Of a DNA stretch of 64,000 nucleotides, positions 45,030-53,744 are shown piece after piece. The notes below the pieces were generated by a model that saw only the letters and a list, made by a program, of their open reading frames with translations, was not told the DNA's origin and searched no databases. Position 1 is the first letter of the stretch, and each line of letters begins with the position of its first letter. A program made the position numbers and the translations under genes. The stretch comes from Opitutales bacterium UBA5694. GTDB lineage: Bacteria > Verrucomicrobiota > Verrucomicrobiia > Opitutales > Opitutaceae. The stretch covers positions 62,001-126,000 of the forward strand of contig DIHO01000013.1 in assembly GCA_002420185.1 (NCBI GenBank), read 5' to 3'.

Positions 45030-46043
45030 TCAGGAGGTAGGAACCTCTGAAATCGTTTTGAGAACACGAGAACAAATCTGATAGGGGTCGCCTTGTGAGT
45101 TGGGACGACGGTCTTCTAAATAGCCCCGATACCTGTCTTCCGCAACAAAAGCGTGCGGTACGCGAATCGAGGCACCACGGTCAGCGACTCCCCAAGAAAA
45201 CTTGTCGATAGACTGTGTCTCATGAAGGCCTGTCAAGCGCATGTGATTGTCGGGACCATAGGCCGCAATGTGCTCTTCCTTGTTCCTCTCAAAAGCATCC
45301 ATAAGAGCGAGGAAGTAGTCCTTGCCGCCCACTTCACGCAAGTGTTTGGTCGAGAAGTTACAATGCATACCAGAGCCATTCCAGTCGCCTTGGAAGGGTT
45401 TACAGTGATACTCAACGGTTACTTCGTATTTCTCAGTCAAACGCTGAAGAAGATAGCGAGCCACCCAGATGTCATCGGCACAGTTTTTGGAACCCTTGGC
45501 GAAAACTTGGAATTCCCACTGGCCTTTCGCAACTTCAGCGTTGATCCCTTCGTGGTTTATCCCAGCGGCCAGACATAGCTCTAGATGCTCATCAACGATC
45601 TCGCGTGCAAGGCCGCCGACATGTTGATACCCAACTCCAGTGTAATATTTGCCTTGTGGATCCGGGTACCCAGACTCAGGCCAGCCCAAGGGACGTCCAT
45701 CTTCAAAAAGAAAGTACTCCTGCTCGAGTCCGAACCAAGCGTCTTCGTCATCAATAATCGATGCACGATGGTTGCTTGGATGAGGATCGCCATTGGGAAG
45801 CATCACTTCGCACATGACGATGAAGGCATTATTACGTCCGGCATCGGGATAGAGCTTAACGGGTTTCAGCATGCAGTCGGAATCGCTACCGTCCGCCTGT
45901 TGCGTCGAGCTACCGTCGAATCCCCACATAGGGCAATCATCGAGAGAACTTGGTTCTTCAGAAGCAATACGCGTTTTTCCGCGTAAATTAGGAACAGGCG
46001 TGTAGCCATCTAACCATATGTATTCGAGCTTGTATTTAGCCAT
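45030..46043 (-). CDS. glnII: Glutamine synthetase, type II (eukaryote-like)
   Basis: Started at the ATG at 46043 the enzyme has 337 residues, the short size of GSII rather than the about 470 of GSI. It begins KYKLEYIWLDGYTPVPNLRG and shows PMWGFDGSSTQQADGSDSDC (beta-grasp substrate loop), FGLEQEYFLFEDGRPLGWPE (metal-binding Glu), GWPESGYPDPQGKYYTGVGY, HEGINAEVAKGQWEFQVF, GDWNGSGMHCNFSTKHLRE and the Arg-rich GVADRGASIRVPHAFVAEDR. It joins ammonia to glutamate using ATP in the cytoplasm. GSII is usual in eukaryotes and known in some bacteria. It is convergent with amt and ends in a strong terminator. Confidence 0.95.
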   Translation of the reverse strand: MAKYKLEYIWLDGYTPVPNLRGKTRIASEEPSSLDDCPMWGFDGSSTQQADGSDSDCMLKPVKLYPDAGRNNAFIVMCEVMLPNGDPHPSNHRASIIDDEDAWFGLEQEYFLFEDGRPLGWPESGYPDPQGKYYTGVGYQHVGGLAREIVDEHLELCLAAGINHEGINAEVAKGQWEFQVFAKGSKNCADDIWVARYLLQRLTEKYEVTVEYHCKPFQGDWNGSGMHCNFSTKHLREVGGKDYFLALMDAFERNKEEHIAAYGPDNHMRLTGLHETQSIDKFSWGVADRGASIRVPHAFVAEDRYRGYLEDRRPNSQGDPYQICSRVLKTISEVPTS

Positions 46044-46233
46044 AATTATTGTCGTTAATTTTTGAGGGTTTGACTGTCCTGACGATGTGTTACGAACTTC
46101 AGGAGCAAGTTGCCAAAAATGCAATAGGTAAAGAAAGCAGCAAAAGATGTGCCGACATTCAACAAATTTTCGAACTAATTGATAATTTATGGAAATAGCT
46201 CATTTTCGCCCTCCCAAACGCTCAAAATAGATC

Positions 46234-46668
46234 ATGCGAGAGATTAAAGATACACAGCGAGCTTCGGTTCGGATAGGATATGACGGTCGCGTTCAAAAAA
46301 CCTTCCGTGGACCGGATGCTAAAGATCGCCACACTAATGAAGTGAGAGTCTTGCAGTACCTCGAGGAAAAAGGGTGTATCTTCGTTCCAAAACTTCTTGA
46401 ATGGGATGATGAGGATCTGAGTCTCGTTACTACAAATTGCGGTTCACGCGTTGAGGATTCGATCAGCAAGATAAGAACGGCCGAACTTTATCAAGAGCTT
46501 GAACGCGACTTTGGCGTGCGGCACGGGGATCCCTTTGCCCGTAACATCACGTATGACCCCAGTCTCGGCCGATTTTGTATTATTGATTTTGAATACGCTA
46601 TGATCCTTGAAAAAGGGGAGGGTCTTTTGCAGCCCGATTCTAGAAATGACCATGAGCGAAAACGATAG
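46234..46668 (+). CDS. Very small protein kinase-like protein
   Basis: The 144-residue product has a compressed kinase/phosphotransferase plan: RIGYDGRVQKTFRGPDAKDR with a glycine-loop-like turn and a Lys, HTNEVRVLQYLEE with a helix-C-like Glu, ELERDFGVRHGDPFARNITY carrying the catalytic HGDxxxxN, and LGRFCIIDFEYA carrying the metal-binding D of IDFE. RIO/Bud32- and APH-type kinases use the same HGD and ID(F/Y)E boxes, but this one is much shorter than the usual 200-250 residues. Its C-terminal lobe is nearly absent. Its stop overlaps the start of a PP2C phosphatase gene, so the two are translationally coupled. Substrate unknown. Confidence 0.65.
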   Translation: MREIKDTQRASVRIGYDGRVQKTFRGPDAKDRHTNEVRVLQYLEEKGCIFVPKLLEWDDEDLSLVTTNCGSRVEDSISKIRTAELYQELERDFGVRHGDPFARNITYDPSLGRFCIIDFEYAMILEKGEGLLQPDSRNDHERKR

Positions 46669-47491
46669 CCAATCGAATGCATTCTCGGTCGGCTGGAACG
46701 GACTTACCGACGTCGGTCGATTCAGGGCCAACAATGAAGACGCCTTTCTCGCTCTAAATTTTGATGCACAGGAAGTTAGATACTTAGGCAAGGATGGGTC
46801 GGCTTCCATGGATGGAAGTGACTTCATATTCGCAGTTAGTGACGGCATGGGCGGGGCGAACGCTGGAGAATTTGCCAGCAGGATCGCGGTCGACAAGATT
46901 ACGGAGTTGCTGCCCAAGACCTTCTATCTGGGAGCCATGGGGCTTGATCGGGGATGCGGTCAGATATTGTCGGAGCTATTCAGTCGTATCCACAAAGAGA
47001 TGGTGCAAATAGGTACCTACTACGAAGAATGCCGAGGCATGGGTGCGACCTTGAGTCTTTGCTGGCTGACGCCTTCGGTCATGCATTTTGGCCACGTAGG
47101 AGACAGCCGAATATACTATTTGCCGAAAGAAGGTGAATTCACGCAAATAACCGAGGACCATACACACGTAGGCTATCTTTTTCGGCAGGGAAAAATTACT
47201 GAATACGAAGCGAGAACAAGAAGGGATCGCAATATTCTAGACCAGGCTCTTGGTGGAAACCTTCAGCGGCTAGATCCACAGATCGGTTCAGTGGTTTACT
47301 CTCCGGGTGACCGGTTTGTACTTTGCACTGACGGGGTTACAGATGGCATTTCGAGCCGCCGCATACATTCTTTAGTGGATTTTCCGCCAGCTAGTTTGGT
47401 GCCTTTAAATCCCGCCGAACGCTTGGTGATCGATGCTAAGCAGGAAAGCGGCCGCGACAATTTGACCGCCCTAGTGCTCGGGTTGGGATAG
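46652..47491 (+). CDS. PP2C-family serine/threonine protein phosphatase
   Basis: From the ATG at 46652 (an ATG also at 46646) the protein has 279 residues. PP2C motifs are VGWNGLTDVGRFRANNEDAF (metal-binding Asp in NNEDAF), FIFAVSDGMGGANAGEFASR (DGMGG metal site), GMGATLSLCWLTPSVMHFGH with VGDSRIYYLPKEGEFTQITE, HTHVGYLFRQGKITEYEA, VLCTDGVTDGISSR (DG metal site) and SGRDNLTALV (GRDN metal site). It should be a cytoplasmic, Mn/Mg-dependent phosphatase. It overlaps the mini-kinase gene by 17 bases, suggesting a modification-reversal pair. Convergent with ilvB. Confidence 0.92.
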   Translation: MSENDSQSNAFSVGWNGLTDVGRFRANNEDAFLALNFDAQEVRYLGKDGSASMDGSDFIFAVSDGMGGANAGEFASRIAVDKITELLPKTFYLGAMGLDRGCGQILSELFSRIHKEMVQIGTYYEECRGMGATLSLCWLTPSVMHFGHVGDSRIYYLPKEGEFTQITEDHTHVGYLFRQGKITEYEARTRRDRNILDQALGGNLQRLDPQIGSVVYSPGDRFVLCTDGVTDGISSRRIHSLVDFPPASLVPLNPAERLVIDAKQESGRDNLTALVLGLG

Positions 47492-47592
47492 CTTTGCTAG
47501 ATCTAAACGGATACCACAACACTGGTAAACTTGGGGAGCTCAGTTACAGTAAACAACTGTGGCTGCCGATTCTGGTTTGTATCTTTAAATGG

Positions 47593-49359
47593 CTACTTGA
47601 CGATCATCTGGTCCACAGACTTACCTGCGGGGATCATTGGAAGTACATGTTCTGTGTAGGGTGTGATGACGTCGAGCAGGAATGCTTCTTCGCTGTCGAG
47701 CATTTCCTGGATAGCATCTCGGAGCTCCTCTTTCTTGTGTACCCGTCGGGCTGGCAGGCCGAACCCATTCGCAATCTCCACATAATTTGGATACAACCCG
47801 TCCAAGTTTTCGGGTGAACCGATGTTTTTCTCGTCGCCTAGTATTGTATTGCCTCGGACACTGTCATAAAAGCGATCCTCCCACTGCATGACCATACCGA
47901 GATGCTGGTTATTGAGAATCATTGCCTTAGCAGCGATTTTCTCGATCTTAGCGGTGGCCAGCTCCTGAACGTTCATTACGAACGAGCCATCCCCATCAAT
48001 ATCGATTACGTGTTTGTCGGGACAAGCAACTTTGGCTCCAATCGCAGCAGGATATCCATATCCCATAGACCCAAGGCCTAGCGACGAAATATGGTGGCGG
48101 GGATATTTGAAATCATAGTACTGAGCGGCCCACATTTGGTGCTGGCCGACACCTGTTGAAATAATCGCTTCGCCCTTGGTAAGTTCGTATAACACCCGAA
48201 TAGCTTCCTGGCCTAAAATATGCGGGCTCTCCTCGTAGGAGAAGGGATAGTCTTTCTTCCAATTCTGAATTTGCTCTACCCATGGTCCAAGATCAGGCTT
48301 CTTGAAATCGGCCTGTTCCATAAGCTCGACCATCCTTCCCATGGCATGGCCTATATCTCCCGTGATGGGGTGATGAACAATTTTGTTTTTGTTGTGCTCA
48401 GAAGCATCTATGTCAATATGGACAATTTCAGCTTGTGGTGCAAACTTGGATACTTCACCAGTGATGCGGTCGTCAAATCGGACACCGAAGGCGAGTAGCA
48501 AGTCGCAATTATGGACCGCCAGATTTCCGTAGGCGGAACCATGCATCCCAAACCACTTGGTGGAAAGCTGATGGGTTTCAGGAAAGGCGCCGACCCCCAT
48601 TAAGGTTGACGAGCAAGGTACTCCTGTTTTCTCAATAAAGGCTTTCAATTCGTCGTACGCCTCGGCCGCGACAATTCCACCTCCATAGTAAACCATCGGG
48701 CGTTTGGCCTCTTCAATAAGATGTAGAATATTCTTTAACTGCTGATCGGTGGCGAAGGTCGGCAACTTGGAATCGAGAAGGGTGATCTCTCCAGGCCAAT
48801 CCGGTACAATCATATTCTGCTGAACATCCTTGGGAATGTCGACCACGACAGGACCTGGTCGGCCCGTAGTGGCAACTTTGAAAGCCTCTCTAATCGTGTA
48901 TGCTAGGTCCTTGATATCCATGACCAAGTAGCTGTGCTTGACCACAGGAAGCGTCATTCCAAAGAAATCGGTTTCCTGGAATGCGGCTTTGCCGATGAAC
49001 TTTGTATAAACTTGGCCGGTAATGCAGACGAGGGGCGTGCTGTCCATGAAGGCGTCCGCGATCGCCGTCATCAGATTGGTGGCCCCAGGACCGCTCGTCG
49101 CCATGCATACTCCTACTTTGCCCGTTGCACGTGCATATCCCTCAGCAGCGAACGAGCCGCCTTGCTCGTGGCGGGGGAGAATCGTGCGGATCCGGTCCTT
49201 CGCTTTTGCGAGTGACTGATGCATCTCCATGGATGCTCCTCCCGGATAGGCGAAAATGTCGGTGACTCCCTCTCTGATCAGAGATTCAACGAGGATGTCG
49301 GCTCCATTCATTTCTTGGGTAGCTTGAGAAGGCTTTTTAACGTCTGTGGTTGCACTCAT
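47593..49359 (-). CDS. ilvB: Acetolactate synthase, large catalytic subunit
   Basis: The 588-residue enzyme (ATG at 49359) makes acetolactate or acetohydroxybutyrate from pyruvate in branched-chain amino acid synthesis. Marks are GADILVESLIREGVTDIFAY, PRHEQGGSFAAEGYARATGK with the catalytic Glu, GVCMATSGPGATNLMTAIAD, VDIPKDVQQNMI, the FAD-domain stretch, SSLGLGSMGYGYPAAIGAKV and the thiamine diphosphate motif IDIDGDGSFVMNVQELATAK. The open frame to 49422 adds a non-family leader. No small subunit (ilvN) or ilvC is found beside it, which is unusual for the pathway; they may be elsewhere. Confidence 0.95.
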   Translation of the reverse strand: MSATTDVKKPSQATQEMNGADILVESLIREGVTDIFAYPGGASMEMHQSLAKAKDRIRTILPRHEQGGSFAAEGYARATGKVGVCMATSGPGATNLMTAIADAFMDSTPLVCITGQVYTKFIGKAAFQETDFFGMTLPVVKHSYLVMDIKDLAYTIREAFKVATTGRPGPVVVDIPKDVQQNMIVPDWPGEITLLDSKLPTFATDQQLKNILHLIEEAKRPMVYYGGGIVAAEAYDELKAFIEKTGVPCSSTLMGVGAFPETHQLSTKWFGMHGSAYGNLAVHNCDLLLAFGVRFDDRITGEVSKFAPQAEIVHIDIDASEHNKNKIVHHPITGDIGHAMGRMVELMEQADFKKPDLGPWVEQIQNWKKDYPFSYEESPHILGQEAIRVLYELTKGEAIISTGVGQHQMWAAQYYDFKYPRHHISSLGLGSMGYGYPAAIGAKVACPDKHVIDIDGDGSFVMNVQELATAKIEKIAAKAMILNNQHLGMVMQWEDRFYDSVRGNTILGDEKNIGSPENLDGLYPNYVEIANGFGLPARRVHKKEELRDAIQEMLDSEEAFLLDVITPYTEHVLPMIPAGKSVDQMIVK

Positions 49360-49458
49360 CGTAAGGTGACTTTTAGCGAGATAAAGAAGTCCAGGGTTAG
49401 CCCTGGCAAGTAGGTTTCGCAATTTCTCTAAAAGTTTGCTGGGATTTTATATATACTC

Positions 49459-50454
49459 TTAGGAAGCGGCCTCGCTAAAGTCGATTACTCTCCGATCATT
49501 TAAATCTCCAAGATTGCGATAACGGGCATATCGCTTTTCCAGGAGCTGATCCCTCGTGAGCTTCAAGAGCTCCGCCAAGTGGCTCCGAACGGCTTTGCCG
49601 ACGGAATTCGCTGCTTCCGAAGGAGAGTTTTGGGCTCCGCCCAATGGCTCTTCGATGACTTCGTCGACGACTCCTAGATGCTTAAGAAGCGCCTGATCGC
49701 CTAACCTCAATGCGGAGGCGGCTTTAGATGCTTGAGAACGATCCTTCCATAGAATTGCAGAACAGCTTTCTGGCGAAATTACGGAGTAATACGCGTTTTC
49801 GAGGATTAGAACCCGATCTCCAACTGCAATACCAAGAGCGCCACCCGATCCGCCTTCGCCAACTACTACTGTGACTATGGGCACCTCCATCTGGCTCATC
49901 TCACGGATATTGACGGCAATGGCTTCCGCTACATGGCGTTCTTCCGAACCTACGCCAGGATAGGCGCCGGGGGTATCGACCCATGTGATGATTGGAAGGC
50001 CGAATTTTTCTGCCAACTTCATGAGACGCAGTGCTTTGCGATACCCTTCGGGATTCGGCATTCCGAAATTCCGGAGAATGTTCTCCTTAGTATTGCGGCC
50101 TTTTTGCTGGGCAATAATCATTACAGCCTTGCCGTCAAGGAATGCCGTACCGCCTAGGATCGATTTGTCGTCCCGGAATTGACGATCCCCATGCATTTCA
50201 CGGAAGTCCTCGAAAATGGAGTTCACATAGTCCAGAGAATACGGCCGCAAGGGATGTCGGGCGAGTTGAACTCGCTGCCAAGACGAGAGGTTCGAATAGA
50301 TCGAACGCTTGGTTTGCTCGATTTTCGCCTCGATCGCACTAATTTCGCTCGATACGTCAATGTGGTTCTCTTCTGACAACTGATGCAGGGCATCAAGCTG
50401 CTTGATCAAACCGCGAAGCGGCTTTTCAAAGTCGAGAGCATATTTCATGTCCAT
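49459..50454 (-). CDS. accA: Acetyl-CoA carboxylase carboxyltransferase subunit alpha
   Basis: The 331-residue protein is the AccA subunit, which with AccD moves the carboxyl group from biotin to acetyl-CoA at the start of fatty acid synthesis. It begins KYALDFEKPLRGLIKQLDAL and shows WQRVQLARHPLRPYSLDYVN, MHGDRQFRDDKSILGGTAFL, PEGYRKALRLMKLAEKFGLP, TWVDTPGAYPGVGSEERHVA and VVGEGGSGGALGIAVGDRVL, all typical. Length is normal. Start may be at 50454 or the second Met at 50448. It lies upstream of ilvB on the same strand with about 100 bases between; no accD is in the window. Confidence 0.96.
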   Translation of the reverse strand: MDMKYALDFEKPLRGLIKQLDALHQLSEENHIDVSSEISAIEAKIEQTKRSIYSNLSSWQRVQLARHPLRPYSLDYVNSIFEDFREMHGDRQFRDDKSILGGTAFLDGKAVMIIAQQKGRNTKENILRNFGMPNPEGYRKALRLMKLAEKFGLPIITWVDTPGAYPGVGSEERHVAEAIAVNIREMSQMEVPIVTVVVGEGGSGGALGIAVGDRVLILENAYYSVISPESCSAILWKDRSQASKAASALRLGDQALLKHLGVVDEVIEEPLGGAQNSPSEAANSVGKAVRSHLAELLKLTRDQLLEKRYARYRNLGDLNDRRVIDFSEAAS

Positions 50455-50535
50455 AGGCCTGAGTCGTGAAAAGTGGCGGACTATGTGATTGAGAAGTTGA
50501 AAGTCGAGGTTAAAGGGCGTGCCTTAAACTGAGCT

Positions 50536-50910
50536 TTATCCGCTGACATCCAAACCGGTTTGTTCCTGATCCGGATTCTTAAGCTGTTCTTTCCAATCGG
50601 CTATTTTTGCCTGAGCTCCAAAATGCTCAGCTTTTTCCTTTGAGCCCAGCTCGAGCCAGATACGTGAAAGGCTAGTGTTAATAAAGAGGTCGTCTGAATC
50701 GAGGGCGTGGGCCTTTTCGGCAGCCTGAAGCGCTTCTGCGTATTGTTTTTCGGAGTAGCGTATCTCGCACAGGGCGTGCCAGGCAGCGAAGCTATCAGGA
50801 TGCGATTCCACGATATTCTCCAGCTTTGAGAGGGCGATGCAAGCGTCGCCCATTGTGAAATCGAAGGTGGCGTCTTCTATTGCACTTTGGGTTTCTTCTA
50901 AATCTGGCAT
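50536..50910 (-). CDS. Tetratricopeptide-repeat protein
   Basis: The 124-residue protein consists of three helix-turn-helix repeats: GDACIALSKLENIVESHPDS, FAAWHALCEIRYSEKQYAEA with ALQAAEKAHALDSDDLFIN, and SLSRIWLELGSKEKAEHFGA. The spacing and Gly/Ala/Tyr positions fit TPR units, which bind other proteins. There is no signal peptide, so it should be cytoplasmic. It lies between queA and accA on the same strand, about 80 bases from either. The binding partner cannot be inferred. Confidence 0.8.
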   Translation of the reverse strand: MPDLEETQSAIEDATFDFTMGDACIALSKLENIVESHPDSFAAWHALCEIRYSEKQYAEALQAAEKAHALDSDDLFINTSLSRIWLELGSKEKAEHFGAQAKIADWKEQLKNPDQEQTGLDVSG

Positions 50911-50994
50911 TAGTCTGGAAATAGGATTCCCTTGGCTTTCTGACGTTTACGATAGGCGAACGTTCAAGAATTGTCCAGTCAAGGTGCGCGAAAT

Positions 50995-52098
50995 TTAAAG
51001 AATTAGCATCGCGTCCCCGTAGCTTAAAAACCGGTAGTCGTGGGCGAGGGCCTCTTTGTAAATATCTTTTAACCAGGCAATTCCTTCATTGGAACCTGGT
51101 TTAAGAAAGGCGGAAACCAGGCAAAGAAGAGTCGATTTCGGCAGGTGGAAATTTGTGATAAGCGCATCGACTCCTAGGAATTCGCATGGGGAATAGAGAA
51201 ATAGGGCCGCTTCCCCCTTAAAAACAGGGCTGTGCACTGCACTGCATTTTCGCAAGTAATCCTCGACGCTTCGCACGCTTGTGGTCCCGATGCAAATGCG
51301 GCGCTCTCCCTTATCTGGAGCCCTCCGCAAGGCTTTTTGAGCGGATTCTGGGATCTCATAGATCTCCCGATGGATTTGATGGGACTCCACGGAGCCTTCG
51401 TCCATTGGTTTGAACGTTCCCACTCCGACGTGCAGTGCAAGGTCGTGGAATTGACCGCCCTGTCCCTCTATCGATTTGACGAGTGTCGGCGTAAAGTGCA
51501 GGCCGGCGGTAGGGGCCGCCGCGGCAACAGTCTTTTCCGACTTGGCATATACTGTCTGGTATCGGTCTTTGTCGGATCGGTCCCTTGGATCGTTCTTTTC
51601 CCGATTGATGTAGGGGGGAAGCGGCATTTTGCCAAGTTTCTCGGCCATGCTTGCGACGGATCCCTCATTTTTCAGGCTGAAACTTACGCAATACTCAGCC
51701 TGTGTATTTTTCCCAAAAACGGTGGCATCGAATTCGTTTTCAACGGAAAAAACGGCACCCATAGGAAGCTTTTTTCCCGGCTTCAGGAGGCACCACCATT
51801 GCTCATTTGAAGTCTCTTTCGGATCTGATGAGGGCTTTCCGGCAGGACGAAGAAGGAGGCATTCGACTCGGCCTCCAGTTGGTCGGCGAGCGAAGATTCG
51901 GGCGGGAAGCACTTTGGCGGTATTTCGAAAAAACAAGTCTGTGGGTTTAGCATAATCCAGTAGATCTCGGAACTTTCGATGTTCAATGGTCTGGCTGGAC
52001 CGATGTACTACGAGAAGGCGGGACTCGTCACGAGCGAGAAGCGGTTCTTGGGCGATCCGTTCAGGTGGCAGTTCGTAGTCAAATAAGGCAGCGTCCAT
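50995..52098 (-). CDS. queA: S-adenosylmethionine:tRNA ribosyltransferase-isomerase (QueA)
   Basis: The 367-residue enzyme (ATG at 52098) moves the ribose of SAM onto 7-aminomethyl-deazaguanine in tRNA, forming epoxyqueuosine. Seen are MDAALFDYELPPERIAQEPL with ARDESRLLVVHR, LDYAKPTDLFFRNTAKVLPA, RPTGGRVECLLL, LPLPPYI-like KMPLPPYINREKND, DRYQTVYAKSEKTVAAAAPT with AGLHFTPTLV, LALHVGVGTFKPMDEGSVES and GVDALITNFHLPKSTLLCLV. All typical blocks are present. The queuosine pathway acts on tRNAs including Tyr, and a tRNA-Tyr gene lies 250 bases away, probably by chance. Confidence 0.95.
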   Translation of the reverse strand: MDAALFDYELPPERIAQEPLLARDESRLLVVHRSSQTIEHRKFRDLLDYAKPTDLFFRNTAKVLPARIFARRPTGGRVECLLLRPAGKPSSDPKETSNEQWWCLLKPGKKLPMGAVFSVENEFDATVFGKNTQAEYCVSFSLKNEGSVASMAEKLGKMPLPPYINREKNDPRDRSDKDRYQTVYAKSEKTVAAAAPTAGLHFTPTLVKSIEGQGGQFHDLALHVGVGTFKPMDEGSVESHQIHREIYEIPESAQKALRRAPDKGERRICIGTTSVRSVEDYLRKCSAVHSPVFKGEAALFLYSPCEFLGVDALITNFHLPKSTLLCLVSAFLKPGSNEGIAWLKDIYKEALAHDYRFLSYGDAMLIL

Positions 52099-52349
52099 GA
52101 GAATGCCCTCGAGTGTTTCACACCGCAATTCGGTGTCGAGCGATTATTGAACTCGGTCCTCTTAAATGACGAGGCAATCCAAACTGGTGGAGGTAAATAA
52201 GGAAGAGGGTCTAGTCTATCTCGCAAAGACAGGGAGTTATTCGGGCTGACATAGGTTATCGAGCACTTGCGGGATAGGTCTCTCATTTCCGAAAAAAGCC
52301 CTTGAAATTTGTTTTAAATGCATAACTGTAGCCGGCTCTCAAGGTCTAT

Positions 52350-52435
52350 GGTAGGATACTCAAGCGGCCAACGAGGGGAGACTGTAAATCTCCTGGGGCA
52401 ACCCTACACAGGTTCGAATCCTGTTCCTACCACCA
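52350..52435 (+). tRNA. tRNA-Tyr (anticodon GTA)
   Basis: GGTAGGA at 52350 pairs with TCCTACC at 52425-52431; the discriminator A and an encoded CCA follow. The anticodon stem-loop (GGAGA, loop CTGTAAA, TCTCC) places GTA at 52384-52386. A long variable arm and the T-arm CAGGTTCGAATCCTG fit a class II tRNA-Tyr. The A+T-rich stretch at about 52302-52328 (TTGAAA then TAACTG, 15-base spacing) is a weak promoter candidate. Confidence 0.93.
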
Positions 52436-52442
52436 CTTTTTT

Positions 52443-52469
52443 AGCGGCACAAACGGGCCGCTTTTTTTT
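52443..52469 (+). terminator. Rho-independent terminator after tRNA-Tyr
   Basis: AGCGGC and GCCGCT (52443-52448 and 52457-52462) form a 6-bp GC-rich stem with an eight-base loop, followed by a run of eight T. It lies directly after the encoded CCA. Confidence 0.8.
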
Positions 52470-52613
52470 GTGGATAAATCCTATGTTGTTAATTTTTAAG
52501 GGGTTTGATAACGAATGATTCTTCTGGTTAGTCCGAATTGTAAATCTTGCGTGGTGCAGAATATGGGACGAATCAGGGCGTTTTGAGACCTGCTTTTCCC
52601 CCACTATGTGCTC

Positions 52614-52769
52614 ATGTCCCCTTCACATATCAAGCACGATGCGGGTATTTATGAGTATCTCGACCGGAATCGAAAGCGGCCCTTTATCTGGCGACAGATG
52701 GTTAAGGGGAAACAAATATCGGGGTTGAACCGGAGGGATTTAAGATCGGTGTTCCAGCAAGCGAAGTAA
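52614..52769 (+). pseudogene. Short basic reading frame, possible integrase N-terminal remnant
   Basis: A 51-codon frame reads MSPSHIKHDAGIYEYLDRNR and KRPFIWRQMVKGKQISGLNR before a TAA. Next to it another frame gives ASEVIVSEWDG. Basic text of the type G.YEY.DR..K..F..R....GK...GL, 180 bases after a tRNA gene, recalls the arm-binding N-terminus of tyrosine recombinases that insert at tRNA genes. This is an inference from layout and flavour, not a family match. The rest of 52470-53084 shows no other readable gene. Confidence 0.25.
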
Positions 52770-53084
52770 TCGTTTCCGAATGGGATGGTTGATTGATGAA
52801 GCGGAGCAAACCTGCCGAAGTACAGTGGACCGCTCGTGGATACGCTAGTTGTTAGGAAATTCAATTGTTCCGATTTGATTCGGAGGGTTGGTTGAAGCCT
52901 TCACTCTATCCAACTATAAGCGTCTTGGACAACTGTGACATTTTTCCAAAATAGACCTACTTACTGGAGATGGATCTTTAGCCTTTTCAGTTTCGTAAAT
53001 CCAAGACTCTTTCGAACGAAGTTTTCACTCCTTACACTCCGTAGTGATCGTGAACTTGGAAATAGGAGCGTGTTATGAACTATC

Positions 53085-53744
53085 TCATTGGGTAGACTTA
53101 TAAATATATGTCGCTGAAACTGCTCCAACAAACTGTGGGACAAAATGCATCCATGAATCTGCAATTGCCAATTTACCTGAAACTATTAGGGCAATGGTTA
53201 CTGCAGGATTGAATGATGCAAGAGAGATGCTACCAACTGTTATTGCACCAGCAAGGACAACGAGAGCGATTGCAGCACCATAGTAACCGTTTCCGGATGT
53301 GGATTCATTAGTTGCAACGTTGAGAATAACATATGCCAATGCGAAGGTGAAAAGAAGTTCGGCAACTATCGCATCAGTACCTAATTCAGCAGCTATAGGA
53401 GATAACGCATCGGGGAATAAAAGATTCTCAACAACTATCGCAGCAGAAACTGCCGCTGTAATTTGTGAAGCAATGTATGGAAGAACCTCATCCTTTTCAC
53501 AGGCACCTCTGAGGTAAATCGAGACAGTCACTGCAGGGTTGTAATGAGCCCCTGATATGTGACCACCTGCGTAGATCATAACCATAAGAGTAGCAGCTAT
53601 ACCGAAAGGAGCAAATTCTCCTGCAGAGCCATAAACTGCTGCCGTACATATTGTTAGTGAGAGGAAGAAAGTCCCTATGAATTCAGTTGTTAATTTATGC
53701 TGTATTGTATGTGTCATGCTATTTTTCATGAACTGAACGTCCAT
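53085..53744 (-). CDS. Aquaporin-like channel (MIP family) with an atypical second NPA box
   Basis: The 219-residue protein (several in-frame Met near the start; ATG at 53744, 53729 or 53717) has six hydrophobic helices and two half-helix loops. The first loop is normal, GGHISGAHYNPAVTVSIYLR at 61-80. The second, SISLASFNPAVTIALIVSG at about 172-190, has NPAV instead of the usual NPAR, so the Arg of the ar/R selectivity filter is missing. Both halves thus end in NPAVT. Aquaporins pass water or small solutes through the inner membrane; this substitution makes the selectivity uncertain. Codons are A+T-rich relative to neighbours, and the gene sits in the tRNA-Tyr island. Confidence 0.85.
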   Translation of the reverse strand: MDVQFMKNSMTHTIQHKLTTEFIGTFFLSLTICTAAVYGSAGEFAPFGIAATLMVMIYAGGHISGAHYNPAVTVSIYLRGACEKDEVLPYIASQITAAVSAAIVVENLLFPDALSPIAAELGTDAIVAELLFTFALAYVILNVATNESTSGNGYYGAAIALVVLAGAITVGSISLASFNPAVTIALIVSGKLAIADSWMHFVPQFVGAVSATYIYKSTQ

